This document shows, in pieces, positions 14,257 to 23,252 of a DNA stretch of 64,000 nucleotides (the stretch's first letter is position 1; every line of letters begins with the position of its first letter). A program made the position numbers and the translations under genes. The stretch comes from Candidatus Berkiella aquae (GTDB lineage Bacteria; Pseudomonadota; Gammaproteobacteria; Berkiellales; Berkiellaceae): assembly GCF_001431295.2 (NCBI RefSeq), contig NZ_LKAJ02000001.1, positions 1,922,001 through 1,986,000 on the forward strand. Reading direction: 5' to 3'. Below the pieces are notes generated by a model. The model did no database searches. It had not been told where the DNA came from and saw only the letters and a list, made by a program, of their open reading frames with translations.

Positions 14257-16064
14257 TGAAAAACGACGGACCCAAAATAATAATGAGAGAAGCTTCAATT
14301 TTTGTTAGACCAGATTCTGACAGGCCTACGCCTCTATTATTGCGCGATCGCACAACGGTCTTACAACAAAGAGTCATACACCCTGACATTGTCAAACTGG
14401 GTGATTACAGTGTAGTAATGAAAAATGGAACGCCTTGGGTATGCATGTCATCTATTATTGATTTTGCTAGTACAACCAATAATAATTGGGTACTTATCGA
14501 TCCGCAAGCAAAAGTATTTTTTTCCGAATCTGATGAGTTTTTTAAAAAATTACTAACCAAAACAATTTCTGATTGCGCTGGCAAAACAAAAACGGCAGAA
14601 ATACTCGCTATCGTTAATGAGAATGTAAATCAATTGACAGATATGCCAAACATGTCCAGACGTCAAGTTGAACTTAGCCTTGATAATAGAGATGACTTAT
14701 TTGAGCTTGAACAACGCAAAAAACAAGGAAAAGGAACTTATGAAAGTGTCAATATTGATCTAGCCGACAATGTTAATGAAAAAATTCTTGTTTGCCGCCA
14801 AAAATCAATGATTGTAGCTGCCATTTTAGGTAACTTGGTGAGATCTGGAATATTACCCGATGGTCAGGTAAGAATGTATCAATCTCATTTAGTGACCAAC
14901 AGCAAAGAAAAACGCGGTGCGCATGCTTGGACATTATTTAGAGATAACGCCGATCATCAATTATGGATTTGCGACCCACGCTGGGAAAAAGTCTATAACG
15001 TTAAAGATGAAAGAAAACTCATTGCAGATGACAGGCTTTACGGAGAGCATGCTATTCATGACATGATCATTAGGGCTAACATACTTGACAATATCGTAAC
15101 CAACGATTTTTCAAAGACCTTTTCACATATTTCTGAAATTGCGATTGCAGACGTTAAACCCATTGGCAAAGTTATGGTATTAACACCAAAAGATTTTGTT
15201 GACTATGTCTTCCTTTGCAATGAGCTAAAAAATATTAACATTCAATTTGAAACAACAGGAGAGCATCCAAACCATTACATTAGTATCAAAGAATCAGATA
15301 ACACGCTCATCTACAATGCGCTTATCTCAGCATTCAATAATGCTGATCCAAAAGAATTAAAAACAACACGTCATCAATCTGTTTTAGCAGATACATCGTC
15401 GTCTCAAGCAGCTTCTTCGCAAACAGCAGAAATGAGAAGAAAAGAAGCCGAAGCACTTGCAAGTCAAGAAGCGGAACGTATACGACAAGAAGCAGAAATA
15501 AGAGTTAGAGAAGAGCAACAAAGGATAAGAAAAGAAGCTCAGCAACGTGCAGAAAGAGAAGCATTAAGAATTCGAGCTGAAGCAGAAGAAAGAGCGAAGC
15601 AAGAAGCAGCGAGAATTAAAGCAGAAAACGAAAGGTTAGTTCAAGAATCTATGCAAATCTTATCGCAACTTGCAACAGATGTTCGCAATGAAGCTGAGCG
15701 TTTAAGGATAGACAGCGAGAAACAAGCTGCTTCGCTTGCGCAAGAAAGACTAGAAGCAGAGGAACATTCAAGGCAAGCCGCTGAAGCACTCGAAAGGCAA
15801 AAAGCGCAACCGTCTACATTAACGGCGGAATCTCAGCCTAAAACAGATATCAGATCAAGTACTAGAAAAAAATCAGAAAGCAATCAACCTGCTTCATCAT
15901 CAACAACCGAATCACCTGCTTCTCCCCATAAACTATCAACACAGGGAAAACGAGATTATCTAATTCGTATGAAAAACATGCCATTTCCAGATGAGAACAC
16001 AAGTCCAGGGCCCTCCTCCCCTCATTTGCGAACTCGTCACCGCAAGGATAGACCTAAAGGCTAA
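14253..16064 (+). CDS. transglutaminase/cysteine-protease-like protein with coiled-coil tail (603 aa)
   Basis: The centre has a transglutaminase-core pattern: Cys181 (LVCRQKSMIVAAILGNLV), His224 (GAHAW) and Asp241 (WICDPRW), the order and spacing of a papain-like Cys-His-Asp triad. Residues about 385-530 are a highly charged Glu/Arg/Ala coiled coil, then a Ser/Pro-rich basic tail. A paralogue lies at 30916-32073 with the same triad and a similar N-terminal part but no coiled coil. No signal peptide is present. It is translationally coupled to the gene before it. A family 2 repeat follows the stop. Enzymatic class (protease, deamidase or transglutaminase) is undetermined; a secreted effector is my inference. 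Confidence 0.7.
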   Translation: MMKNDGPKIIMREASIFVRPDSDRPTPLLLRDRTTVLQQRVIHPDIVKLGDYSVVMKNGTPWVCMSSIIDFASTTNNNWVLIDPQAKVFFSESDEFFKKLLTKTISDCAGKTKTAEILAIVNENVNQLTDMPNMSRRQVELSLDNRDDLFELEQRKKQGKGTYESVNIDLADNVNEKILVCRQKSMIVAAILGNLVRSGILPDGQVRMYQSHLVTNSKEKRGAHAWTLFRDNADHQLWICDPRWEKVYNVKDERKLIADDRLYGEHAIHDMIIRANILDNIVTNDFSKTFSHISEIAIADVKPIGKVMVLTPKDFVDYVFLCNELKNINIQFETTGEHPNHYISIKESDNTLIYNALISAFNNADPKELKTTRHQSVLADTSSSQAASSQTAEMRRKEAEALASQEAERIRQEAEIRVREEQQRIRKEAQQRAEREALRIRAEAEERAKQEAARIKAENERLVQESMQILSQLATDVRNEAERLRIDSEKQAASLAQERLEAEEHSRQAAEALERQKAQPSTLTAESQPKTDIRSSTRKKSESNQPASSSTTESPASPHKLSTQGKRDYLIRMKNMPFPDENTSPGPSSPHLRTRHRKDRPKG

Positions 16065-16074
16065 TGGTATTGTT

Positions 16075-16130
16075 AACTAGGGTCATGGGTATACCGATGA
16101 CCATAGTTAACTTAGGTTTATCAAGAAAAT
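16075..16130. repeat. dispersed palindromic repeat family 2, divergent copy
   Basis: GGTCATGGGTATACCGATGACC is a compact inverted repeat, followed by the family centre ATAGTTAAC, GTTTATCAAGAAA. It lies ten bases after the stop of the transglutaminase-like gene, where it could end transcription. Confidence 0.65.
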
Positions 16131-16180
16131 TCTTCCTGAGCTATTGTCTATAGTATTGGGCTACACCGAAAGGATCGTCT

Positions 16181-16819
16181 GTGCAAATAATCAGAGCTGT
16201 GGTAATGATAATCGCTTTGGCTTTAAGCAATATAATCAATGCATCTGATGAGGTGGAAATTTTAGGCTTGGGAGAAAACAAAGTTGTCCTCAATGTCGAG
16301 GGAGTTACCAGAGTATTACACGTTGGTGAAACAGCAGGTGGAATTAAAGTGATTAGTGCTGATATAGAACAATGCGTGTTGGAAATAAATGGTCAATCCA
16401 AGGCCTATCGTATGGGCAATCAAATTTCTACCCATTTTGCTAAAACACAAAAATCGATTGTGCGAATTGTCCAAGATAATACGGGTTTATATCGTTCAAG
16501 TGGCATGATCAACGGGCAAATGGTCAATGTGATTGTTGACACCGGTGCGACCTTAGTCACAATGAACGCAGATCAAGCTAAAAGCCTTGGGTTCAATATT
16601 ACAGGCAAACCGGTGCCCGTCGTAACAGCATCCGGTAAAACCAAAGGCTATTTAATCAATTTAGATAAAGTAAGTTTAGGCGAAATTCACGCATATAATG
16701 TACAAGCTGTGATTATAGAAGGATCTTACCCTCCACAAATTTTGCTGGGCATGTCTTTTTTGCAAAGATTAGAAATCAGTCATCGCCAACAGCTGCTTGA
16801 ATTACAGCAAAAATATTAG
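16181..16819 (+). CDS. retropepsin-like aspartic protease (TIGR02281 type), secreted
   Basis: A 212-aa protein with a GTG start preceded by AAAGGAT. Residues 1-20 are a signal peptide ending near NAS. The C-terminal half is a retroviral-type aspartic protease domain with catalytic Asp120 in VDTGATLVTM, a hydrophobic LGF turn and the second conserved glycine strand ILLGMSFL. This matches the bacterial clan AA family found in many proteobacteria. It probably works as a periplasmic dimer. It is a single gene between two repeats. Confidence 0.85.
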   Translation: MQIIRAVVMIIALALSNIINASDEVEILGLGENKVVLNVEGVTRVLHVGETAGGIKVISADIEQCVLEINGQSKAYRMGNQISTHFAKTQKSIVRIVQDNTGLYRSSGMINGQMVNVIVDTGATLVTMNADQAKSLGFNITGKPVPVVTASGKTKGYLINLDKVSLGEIHAYNVQAVIIEGSYPPQILLGMSFLQRLEISHRQQLLELQQKY

Positions 16820-17165
16820 AAAAAATGGGCATGTATACCGACGGCCCGAGTCGGTCCGCAACCACCAGCTGCTCCCTTGGGTTTAAATCGCAGTGCACAA
16901 AAGTTCCACGCATCACGCCAGAGTTTTGCTCCTGCTTGGTTGACCATCCGAGCCATGACTGTCGAGAAAAATTACTTATTTTATATAGGTTGGGCTTAGC
17001 TCTGATTTTTATATTTTCTCTTTCTGGCCGTTGCCATCTTTCATTGAAAATAGTTACATTCATGCTTTGGGGAACTCTCTCGTGCACTTTTTCAAAGGTG
17101 TATATGAGTTTACAGCATATTTTCTGCCACCCTGTTGGTAAGCAAGATCACTGGCAATCACATTC
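16820..17165. other. intergenic region with a GC-richer segment
   Basis: It starts with a degenerate GTATACCGAC motif reminiscent of family 2 repeats. A GC-richer stretch (about 16840-16960) with a small CCGAC/GTCGG hairpin follows. Frames on both strands cross it, but their residues look random. I see no supported gene here. Confidence 0.4.
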
Positions 17166-17342
17166 TCATGGTTTTTTACTAGTCGGCTTCTGTGGTGGAG
17201 TTTTGTTTTGTTCTGTATTATTTGGTTCTCTCTTTTCGCGAAATGGTCTCAATCGTTTAGGATTGATTTCAGGATCTCTTATTTTATCCCCCTTTTTGGG
17301 TTCGCGATCAGGCCTGCTTGTATTGTTGTCTGAATTTTTCAT
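17166..17342 (-). CDS. small basic, disordered hypothetical protein, 58 aa
   Basis: The frame opens MKNSDNNTSRPDREPKKGD and ends QKPTSKKP. It is entirely hydrophilic, Pro/Lys/Arg/Glu-rich and probably disordered. The composition matches other hydrophilic tails in this window better than chance translation would. The ribosome binding site is weak (TAGGT). The opposite-strand reading is a low-complexity hydrophobic frame, which I reject. No homologue is recognised. Confidence 0.4.
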   Translation of the reverse strand: MKNSDNNTSRPDREPKKGDKIRDPEINPKRLRPFREKREPNNTEQNKTPPQKPTSKKP

Positions 17343-17415
17343 AATATTTGACCTACTTATAAATACTATTAATTATAGCTTATAAAAAATCATAGTAGGA
17401 GAAAAGGGAGGAATT

Positions 17416-17913
17416 TTAATTTTCTTTCTTTGGTAACATTAAGCGCACATAGTTCGCATTGTCTATCTTTTTGAGTTTTTTACCGAATGTAAATTCAAAG
17501 AATTTTTCGGCTTTTTCATCAATGGGAATAGAGCCTTCAATACGTGAATACTGATGCTCCGTTGCAAATGAAATAAGGTAATTTGCCAATCGTCTCGCCA
17601 CACCATTTAACCTGTAATTGCTTACCACAAAAATATCATGCACATAAATCCCTGGATTAGTAAAAAGGGTAAAATGATTATAAATTTTCGAGAAAATAAT
17701 CAACCCAATAGGTTCTTGGTTAATTTGTGCAATAATGCACTCAGCATAAGGATGTTCTGAAAAAAGGGCATTCTTTAAACTTTCCACATTGCAAGCAAAA
17801 TGATTAATTAACCCTGCATCTTCAGCGGATTCTCTCAAGCATTCATACACAAATTTAACATCATCAGGTTTGGCTGTTCGACAAAAAAACCCGCTTTGTG
17901 ATTGCTCAATCAT
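17416..17913 (-). CDS. GNAT family N-acetyltransferase
   Basis: A 165-aa acetyltransferase. After strand GLIIFSKIYNHFTLF, the segment GIYVHDIFVVSNYRLNGVARRLANYL contains the acetyl-CoA motif (about residues 88-112), here YRLNGVARRL in place of the usual R/Q-x-x-G-x-G/A. The pattern resembles diamine/arginine-type GNATs. AGAGG lies eight bases before the ATG. The substrate is not known. It is separated by 104 bases from a family 2 hairpin upstream. Confidence 0.85.
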   Translation of the reverse strand: MIEQSQSGFFCRTAKPDDVKFVYECLRESAEDAGLINHFACNVESLKNALFSEHPYAECIIAQINQEPIGLIIFSKIYNHFTLFTNPGIYVHDIFVVSNYRLNGVARRLANYLISFATEHQYSRIEGSIPIDEKAEKFFEFTFGKKLKKIDNANYVRLMLPKKEN

Positions 17914-18047
17914 GATATACCTCTACGGCCATTATGGGCAAATACCCGCGCTTTGCGTTGATATTTACCCATATCTACTATTTATCATATAGCAACCCAA
18001 TAGGACTTAATAGCGACCTAATTGCAAACATCGTTGATTTCAGAGGA

Positions 18048-18122
18048 AGGGATCAGGTATACCGATGACCCTAGTTAGATTGGCTTATATTGAAGAAAGG
18101 TCATCAGTATACCTGACCCTAA
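18048..18122. repeat. dispersed palindromic repeat family 2, complete copy
   Basis: AGGGATCAGGTATACCGATG plus ACC is inverted against GGTCATCAGTATACCTGACC plus CT, around CTAGTTAGAT and TTGAAGAAA. The left and right arms pair over about 22 bases. It lies between the minus-strand 616-aa gene (with its tail) and the GNAT gene, where it could act as a terminator. Confidence 0.8.
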
Positions 18123-18126
18123 ATAT

Positions 18127-18267
18127 TTAGAGAAGCTTTCTTTTTTTAGCGCATTTACCTGGTTTAGCAACCGGTTGTTTGCTATCAACTTGCCTGTTAA
18201 ATGCAACTAACAGTTTTTTACCTGCTTCTTTTTCATTCGCAGACTGCTTTGTGCCTCTAGGAAATTA
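18127..18267 (-). pseudogene. in-frame open tail beyond tandem stops of the 616-aa gene
   Basis: After the 616-aa frame ends with TGA-TAA, the same frame stays open for about 45 codons to a TAA at 18127-18129. It encodes a Lys-rich, coding-like segment ending KPGKCAKKRKLL. The composition matches the basic tail of the upstream protein. It could be a former C-terminus cut off by a mutation, or chance. Confidence 0.35.
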
Positions 18268-20118
18268 TCACCTTTTCTTCTTAGGCGCTGGTGCATAATG
18301 CATGATGCTTTGGGAGGGAATGCCATTCTTCGTATTAACAATCCTGCCATATAAAAATGCAATGACACCCTGTTCATTTCGTTGTGAAAGCGTTGGGAAA
18401 AGACGCTTTTTGGTATCTAATATTTTACCTACCAACACTTGCTTTCCCCCAACTTTCATCCATTTAAAGCCCTCTTCTGCGCAAGGTGGCACAATTTTAG
18501 GTTCTGCAATAAGATTAGCGAATTTGTGAGAATTATCTCCTCGTTCTTTCGGTGCTTCAATATTCCCTTTCACCACATAAAATAAACGATTGCTATCACC
18601 TCGCATGCGACACTCTTTAAAAGCATACATTCCAAATAGCGCACGACTAAAACCATGACGCTCGGCATCACAGGTAGGGGCCACAGGAGCCTTTATCAAT
18701 GCGCTTGCATTTCTCTTAGATGCTTTGCCATGTGTTTTAAGTTTGGTAGCTCTTCTTCTTATTGGTTCTTGAACTGGATCTGTTGAACTTGATGAGATTA
18801 ATGGCATTGAAGAGGATGAGCTAACAGATGAACTCGATGGGGTTCGTGCTATTGAAGAAGATGAGCTTACAGATGAAGTTTCTATATATGGTGTAATCAC
18901 TAGGGCTGCGATATCACTTTGCAGCAAGTCAACAGAATGTTCAGCTTGTGTATTGTTACTCACCTGTAATTTTTTTTGATATTCAAGTTCCAGTTTATCA
19001 ATTCCACTAATAATTTTTGCTAAGGTCTCAACACCATCGAAAGATAACTTATGTATCATCAATTTTCCAGGTGCAAAGTCTAATTTAAATTTTCCAGCTA
19101 ATTTTTTTAATCTTGCTATGCTTGCAGGCATCCATTCAGGAATGGCAATGGTGATTGCCACGTTAAAATCAGCCTGTATTATCCTAGGTTTATTATTTTT
19201 TTGTGCAAGTAATTCTCGTCCAATTGAAAAGTCCCGCTGCGTTGATATTAAATATCTTTCTGTTAATGTTATATTTTCACCCATTAACCCTGGGAGCAAC
19301 ACACTTGCAAGATGCGAATAATCACCCGCTTCATTAAACCATGTAATAGCACGAGGAAAATCTCTCTGTAGTACATATTTTTTTGCCAGCTTTTCACAAG
19401 CGCCATAATAGAGCTCAGGTTCCTCAGCAAGACATCTTTCTCTTTCTAAGTGGAGTATACTGGCTACGCGCGACAAATCACCAAGATCTAAATAATTTTT
19501 TGTTAACACAAAAACGTCTGAAATGCTGCTCAAACTTTCTTTTAATGTTTCTGTTACTATAGAATCTGCAATGGTGATTTTTTCATGCATATGAAATATC
19601 GTCATTTCATTGTTATTCGTAAAATAAAAATCGACCATTGCAATATGCAAAGTTGCTAATTGATGTTTAAGGGTATCTTTAATATCATCATCATAAGCAT
19701 TGATTCTTATTATTTCATTGATGACATCAGTAAAAAAATCAAATATTGGCTTCATTCTTTCAGCACATCGATAACTTGCAATCTTTTCCGCTTTATAACC
19801 TGTCAGTAAGATACGATAATTTTTCAACATGGTTATCATACCACTGGTGTCAATTATCAAGTCTTTCATTAATTCAAAAAGCGCTATTTTCTTAACTTTA
19901 ATAGCTCGTTTAGATTTTAATAATCTAAAATAATTTTCTCTATGCTGCGTTGCGTATTGAATCAAACCTCGTTCAAACCGATCCAAGGTTTCATTGATAA
20001 TTTCAGGCGTAGGTAAAGCACGCTCTACCAGCGTTTTAATACAGGTATTAATGCAATTTTCAAGATCTTTATCATTAGTAACAACTAAGATGAATGGTGA
20101 CAATTTGAGATTTAACAT
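18268..20118 (-). CDS. hypothetical protein, 616 aa, helical N-terminus and unknown C-terminal domain
   Basis: Residues 1-380 are predicted helical with a TPR-like stretch (LYYGACEKLAKKYVLQRDFP, AITWFNEAGDY at about 235-265). A Ser-rich linker (about 425-460) and a basic segment follow. The last about 130 residues form a separate domain starting RHGFSRALFG and ending IAFLYGRIVN. That domain has weak resemblance to the duplicated C-terminal module of the ankyrin protein at 42980 (HYGF start, LY..NEI end). There is no signal peptide. Function is unknown; the eukaryote-like low-complexity linker suggests an effector. Confidence 0.7.
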   Translation of the reverse strand: MLNLKLSPFILVVTNDKDLENCINTCIKTLVERALPTPEIINETLDRFERGLIQYATQHRENYFRLLKSKRAIKVKKIALFELMKDLIIDTSGMITMLKNYRILLTGYKAEKIASYRCAERMKPIFDFFTDVINEIIRINAYDDDIKDTLKHQLATLHIAMVDFYFTNNNEMTIFHMHEKITIADSIVTETLKESLSSISDVFVLTKNYLDLGDLSRVASILHLERERCLAEEPELYYGACEKLAKKYVLQRDFPRAITWFNEAGDYSHLASVLLPGLMGENITLTERYLISTQRDFSIGRELLAQKNNKPRIIQADFNVAITIAIPEWMPASIARLKKLAGKFKLDFAPGKLMIHKLSFDGVETLAKIISGIDKLELEYQKKLQVSNNTQAEHSVDLLQSDIAALVITPYIETSSVSSSSSIARTPSSSSVSSSSSMPLISSSSTDPVQEPIRRRATKLKTHGKASKRNASALIKAPVAPTCDAERHGFSRALFGMYAFKECRMRGDSNRLFYVVKGNIEAPKERGDNSHKFANLIAEPKIVPPCAEEGFKWMKVGGKQVLVGKILDTKKRLFPTLSQRNEQGVIAFLYGRIVNTKNGIPSQSIMHYAPAPKKKR

Positions 20119-20231
20119 GATAATGCCTGCAGCAATATTGTTTGAAGCAATTGAGGAGCAATAGTTTATTATCTACCTTATCTAAGGTAAATAAGAAAAA
20201 TACTTAGGTATAGCCAGTTCAATGCATCTCC

Positions 20232-20261
20232 TGTCAGGTATACCGATGACCCTAGACCCCT
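20232..20261. repeat. dispersed palindromic repeat family 2, left-arm fragment
   Basis: TGTCAGGTATACCGATGACC followed by CTAGACCCCT keeps the left arm and the start of the centre only. It ends one base before the stop codon of the esterase gene on the minus strand. Confidence 0.65.
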
Positions 20262-20262
20262 T

Positions 20263-21978
20263 CTAATCAAATTTCTTGGTTCTAGCACTTGAATCAGGTC
20301 GAATGTCTTCTTTAGCATCGGTTGACTTTTGCTTGTCCCTTTCTTGGTTATTTAAATCTATATAGGTTTGATATTGCTTTACCAGTGTTCTGACGTTTTG
20401 TGGCTCAATTTCAAGAGAAGAGGACACAGTCGTAACCAATCCTAAAGTACGAAACGACTTTTCCAACTCCTGGCTCCACCCTTCCATTTGGTGACCATAG
20501 GGGTTGATATGTAATGGAATGTTAAAATGAGTTGCCAATTCTTTAGCAAAAGGTAAGCCTTGATTTCTTGCATGCTCTGGGCACTCAAATTGCCCACAAC
20601 TTAAATATAGGTCGGGTGGTGGTGGTTTTTGCTCTTGGGTGACAAAATCTTCTAACTTTTCTCTATTTGCAATGGATGGCGACTGGGCAACCACTTTCCC
20701 AAACCACGCTGGATACTTCATGCCCATATAGATACTAGCTGTTCCCGCGAGGCTTGATCCCACTAAAACTCTCTTATTAGGATCGTCAGGAATGGCAAAA
20801 CCACGCTTAACAAGTTCAGGTAAGAGCTCTTCATGGATAAATTGTGCATATTCGTCAACCCGATGCTTTAAATCTACCGTTCTTTCATTCATTCCTGGTA
20901 AAGAGTCAGTAACATCAAACTGAACGCCACTTCTTTTTGCCTCTTCTTCAATACCCTTTTCTGGGTTGACATAAATGACAGCGGTATTTTGCTCAAACAC
21001 ATTTTCAAGACGCTCTTGCGTATTTCCTAGTTGGTAAAATCTACCATCATAGATAATCACAACATTCTCAATCGCTTTTTTATCTTCTGGTGCAAATAGG
21101 AGAATACTTCTTGAGCATTTATCTAAATCTTCTCTATTTTCTGGGTAATCGATTACTTTATTGTTTGCACTAGCCAAAGCGAGGCTGGCGCTCTTCACTT
21201 TGCTTGCAAAAAAATTATCGAAAAATGCATTATCTCCCTTCATCCTAATGGGAAAACCTAAATCCGCTACAGATTTTTTAGAATCTGCGCAGAAAAACCC
21301 CGAATTTTGATCATAAGATTTATGAAACTTACAATACTCATCCACAACAACACTATCTTCACCCCAAAAAAGGTTGCTCACCATGGCAATTTCTTCTTTA
21401 CTTTTACTGGCTGGCATGTCGCTTGGTGGCTCTTTGAGCGTTACAGGAAAAAACGACGGTGGTTGATAAGCAATATCACCATAAAAATGTGTCGCTGGCT
21501 TGTCCCCCAGACTCGGTTCAAGCTGTACAAAATAGTAGGTAACTAATGCTTCCTTATCCATGGTATCACTTCTAAATAGGATATCTGTACCTGCTAACTG
21601 TCCTAGAGATTGCTCATCTTTTAGTGTTGATCCATAACCATGAAAATCGCCTTGTAAATAGAGATCTCTTTTTTTGCCTGGCTCTTCAGAGCTGTTTTTT
21701 ACTTTATCTTTGGAATATAAGAAATAAACTTTGCTTTTATTATCTGGGATATCTTCTATGATAGGTGTGCCAACGGTTTTAACTTGTTCCCAAAAAAGAC
21801 TTTGTAGCAGTAATTGCTTTTCTTCTGAGTCTAAACCATTGTAATAGTCTTTGTATTTTATCAAAACTTCTTCAAATGAAACTCGACTATCATCAGAATA
21901 GTCTGTCCAAAATTCTTGAAGTTCTGCTTTTCTGATTGCAAGCTGCAACCCTCTGATGAAATCTTGCGTCTGAGACAT
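20263..21978 (-). CDS. enterochelin esterase-like (Fes-type) alpha/beta hydrolase
   Basis: A 571-aa protein. Residues about 70-180 resemble the N-terminal domain of Fes (KVYFLYS..., LQGDFHGYG). Residues about 300-520 are an esterase domain of the PF00756 type: nucleophile Ser in RVLVGSSLAGT (about residue 408), a following GKVVAQSPS strand, and the catalytic His in PYGHQMEGW (about 494), matching the Fes GGHDWxxW position. It lacks a signal peptide, so it is cytoplasmic like Fes or exported by a specialised system. No siderophore genes are nearby, so ferric-enterobactin hydrolysis is uncertain and another ester is possible. The C-terminal tail is charged. Confidence 0.8.
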   Translation of the reverse strand: MSQTQDFIRGLQLAIRKAELQEFWTDYSDDSRVSFEEVLIKYKDYYNGLDSEEKQLLLQSLFWEQVKTVGTPIIEDIPDNKSKVYFLYSKDKVKNSSEEPGKKRDLYLQGDFHGYGSTLKDEQSLGQLAGTDILFRSDTMDKEALVTYYFVQLEPSLGDKPATHFYGDIAYQPPSFFPVTLKEPPSDMPASKSKEEIAMVSNLFWGEDSVVVDEYCKFHKSYDQNSGFFCADSKKSVADLGFPIRMKGDNAFFDNFFASKVKSASLALASANNKVIDYPENREDLDKCSRSILLFAPEDKKAIENVVIIYDGRFYQLGNTQERLENVFEQNTAVIYVNPEKGIEEEAKRSGVQFDVTDSLPGMNERTVDLKHRVDEYAQFIHEELLPELVKRGFAIPDDPNKRVLVGSSLAGTASIYMGMKYPAWFGKVVAQSPSIANREKLEDFVTQEQKPPPPDLYLSCGQFECPEHARNQGLPFAKELATHFNIPLHINPYGHQMEGWSQELEKSFRTLGLVTTVSSSLEIEPQNVRTLVKQYQTYIDLNNQERDKQKSTDAKEDIRPDSSARTKKFD

Positions 21979-22420
21979 AATAAAAACCTGTTGTTAAAGT
22001 ACAATTGATGATATTACATCGGTGCTAAACCAGAATGTAATTATATAGATTAATATTAACACTCTTAATTTACCTCATAGCGTGTTTTTGCACACTTCAT
22101 GTGCTATGTAGCTATTACTTTGTTATCTTTGATCATCTGGTGCCACCTTATAGAGTGCTGATAGAAAGTTACGACAAAGCACAGAGCGTGCAAAAGAATG
22201 GCAGAGAAACGAAATTAGACAACTTAAGGCTAAATAAGTCTTTTGGTAAAAGAAATGACGATACTATCTAGTAATTGCCCCCCCTTTTCCTTTCTTCGGG
22301 ATATACACGTTTTTGCGCGAGATGTTCGAAATACCTGACAGCCGGGGTAGAATGTCAGGGTTTTCCAGTATACAATCTAGCTCCTTAACTTATGTTCGAA
22401 TATTGCTAGATGAGGTTATT
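21979..22420. other. intergenic region between divergent genes
   Basis: A coding-like remnant (22154-22237, plus strand, [20 protein letters not shown] then stop) is preceded in frame by stops and looks like a gene tail. Near the right end are a C-run (CCCCCCCC at about 22280) and the palindromic motif TTCGAA. Nothing else is supported. Confidence 0.35.
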
Positions 22421-23146
22421 ATGCGAAAGAAATCGACTAGCGCCTACCAAAGCGCAACGAGTATAGCTAACAGAGATTACAAAGAAGGCCGTAATTGTAA
22501 ATCTATGGAAACGCTGGAAAATCTACGTTTTACGCCTACTCAAATTGCTTTATATTTAAAAACCTATGAAGCACACCCTCCTCTTAGTGAATCCGACAAA
22601 TTAGTTAAACGAGCTTATGCAACTGGAATGAAATCTACTTCAAAGCACAATAGCCAAGAGATATATGATAAATATTTAAGCTCTACGAGAACCGATGACG
22701 AAAAAGAGGCCTTTAAACAGGGATATTTGAAACGTAAGGAATATCAAAAATTACAGGCTGAGAAGATTGCTGCAAATTGCAAAGACGAAGTGGAACCTAC
22801 ACCTACTATCCTAAGCTCTTTATATGCAGTAAAGACAACACCTTTGTCGTCTGCCTCTACTTCAACTGTTCATAGAGGTCCTAATGTTTCTAGAGAATCT
22901 AGCATCCGTCATTCTCAGTCAGGTCTAGCTACTGAAGGAGACTTAGTCAAAATGATTGTTGAGAATACGAATCAATCCCTCTATTTTCTACAACAATATA
23001 GCGCCCTCAATGTCGCTTTTTGCCAGCAGCTAATAGAAAATGCCAAAAAGGACCAACGCATTGCTGAACTTGAACAACAATTGAATAAGCAAACTCGTCA
23101 GTTTAGTTCGCCCACTTCTGCATTTCGCACCTTTACCAAGCCGTAA
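22421..23146 (+). CDS. hypothetical protein with C-terminal coiled coil, 241 aa
   Basis: The start at 22421 is preferred over 22313 because TGAGG lies five bases upstream and the extra residues look random. Residues 1-120 are charged and helical with the segment NRDYKEGRNC; the Y-x-E-G feature recalls the cassette A proteins at 51804, 60306 and 62192, but I could not align them convincingly. A Ser/Thr-rich linker and a coiled coil (about 190-230, AELEQQLNKQ) follow. There is no signal or membrane segment. Function is unknown. Confidence 0.65.
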   Translation: MRKKSTSAYQSATSIANRDYKEGRNCKSMETLENLRFTPTQIALYLKTYEAHPPLSESDKLVKRAYATGMKSTSKHNSQEIYDKYLSSTRTDDEKEAFKQGYLKRKEYQKLQAEKIAANCKDEVEPTPTILSSLYAVKTTPLSSASTSTVHRGPNVSRESSIRHSQSGLATEGDLVKMIVENTNQSLYFLQQYSALNVAFCQQLIENAKKDQRIAELEQQLNKQTRQFSSPTSAFRTFTKP

Positions 23147-23156
23147 GAAGAAAGGA

Positions 23157-23205
23157 AAGGGATCAGGTACCGAAACTAAGGTCATCGGTATACCTGCCCC
23201 CTTAA
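23157..23205. repeat. dispersed palindromic repeat family 2, centre deleted
   Basis: AGGGATCAGGTACC, then AACTAAGGTCATCGGTATAC and CTGCCCCCTT. Both outer arms remain and the central part is deleted. It lies just after the stop of the 241-aa gene, a terminator-like position. Confidence 0.7.
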
Positions 23206-23252
23206 TCTATCTGGACTACAATGTATAAAGACATATCCAAAAGGAACTTAAT

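Noticed and set aside
16860-16900. tRNA-like T-loop text (GGGTTTAAATC)
   Set aside because: No cloverleaf could be built around it on either strand: no acceptor stem, anticodon arm or CCA in place.
16825-17385. 186-aa plus-strand reading frame
   Set aside because: Residues are a low-complexity hydrophobic and Cys/Ser mix without a ribosome binding site; the minus strand holds a better small frame at 17166-17342.
22421-23146. Fourth member of the cassette A family
   Set aside because: Only a YxEG motif and general helix pattern are shared; FMLGAIEA and DELLWLKDNGYTF are absent and no LRR gene follows.
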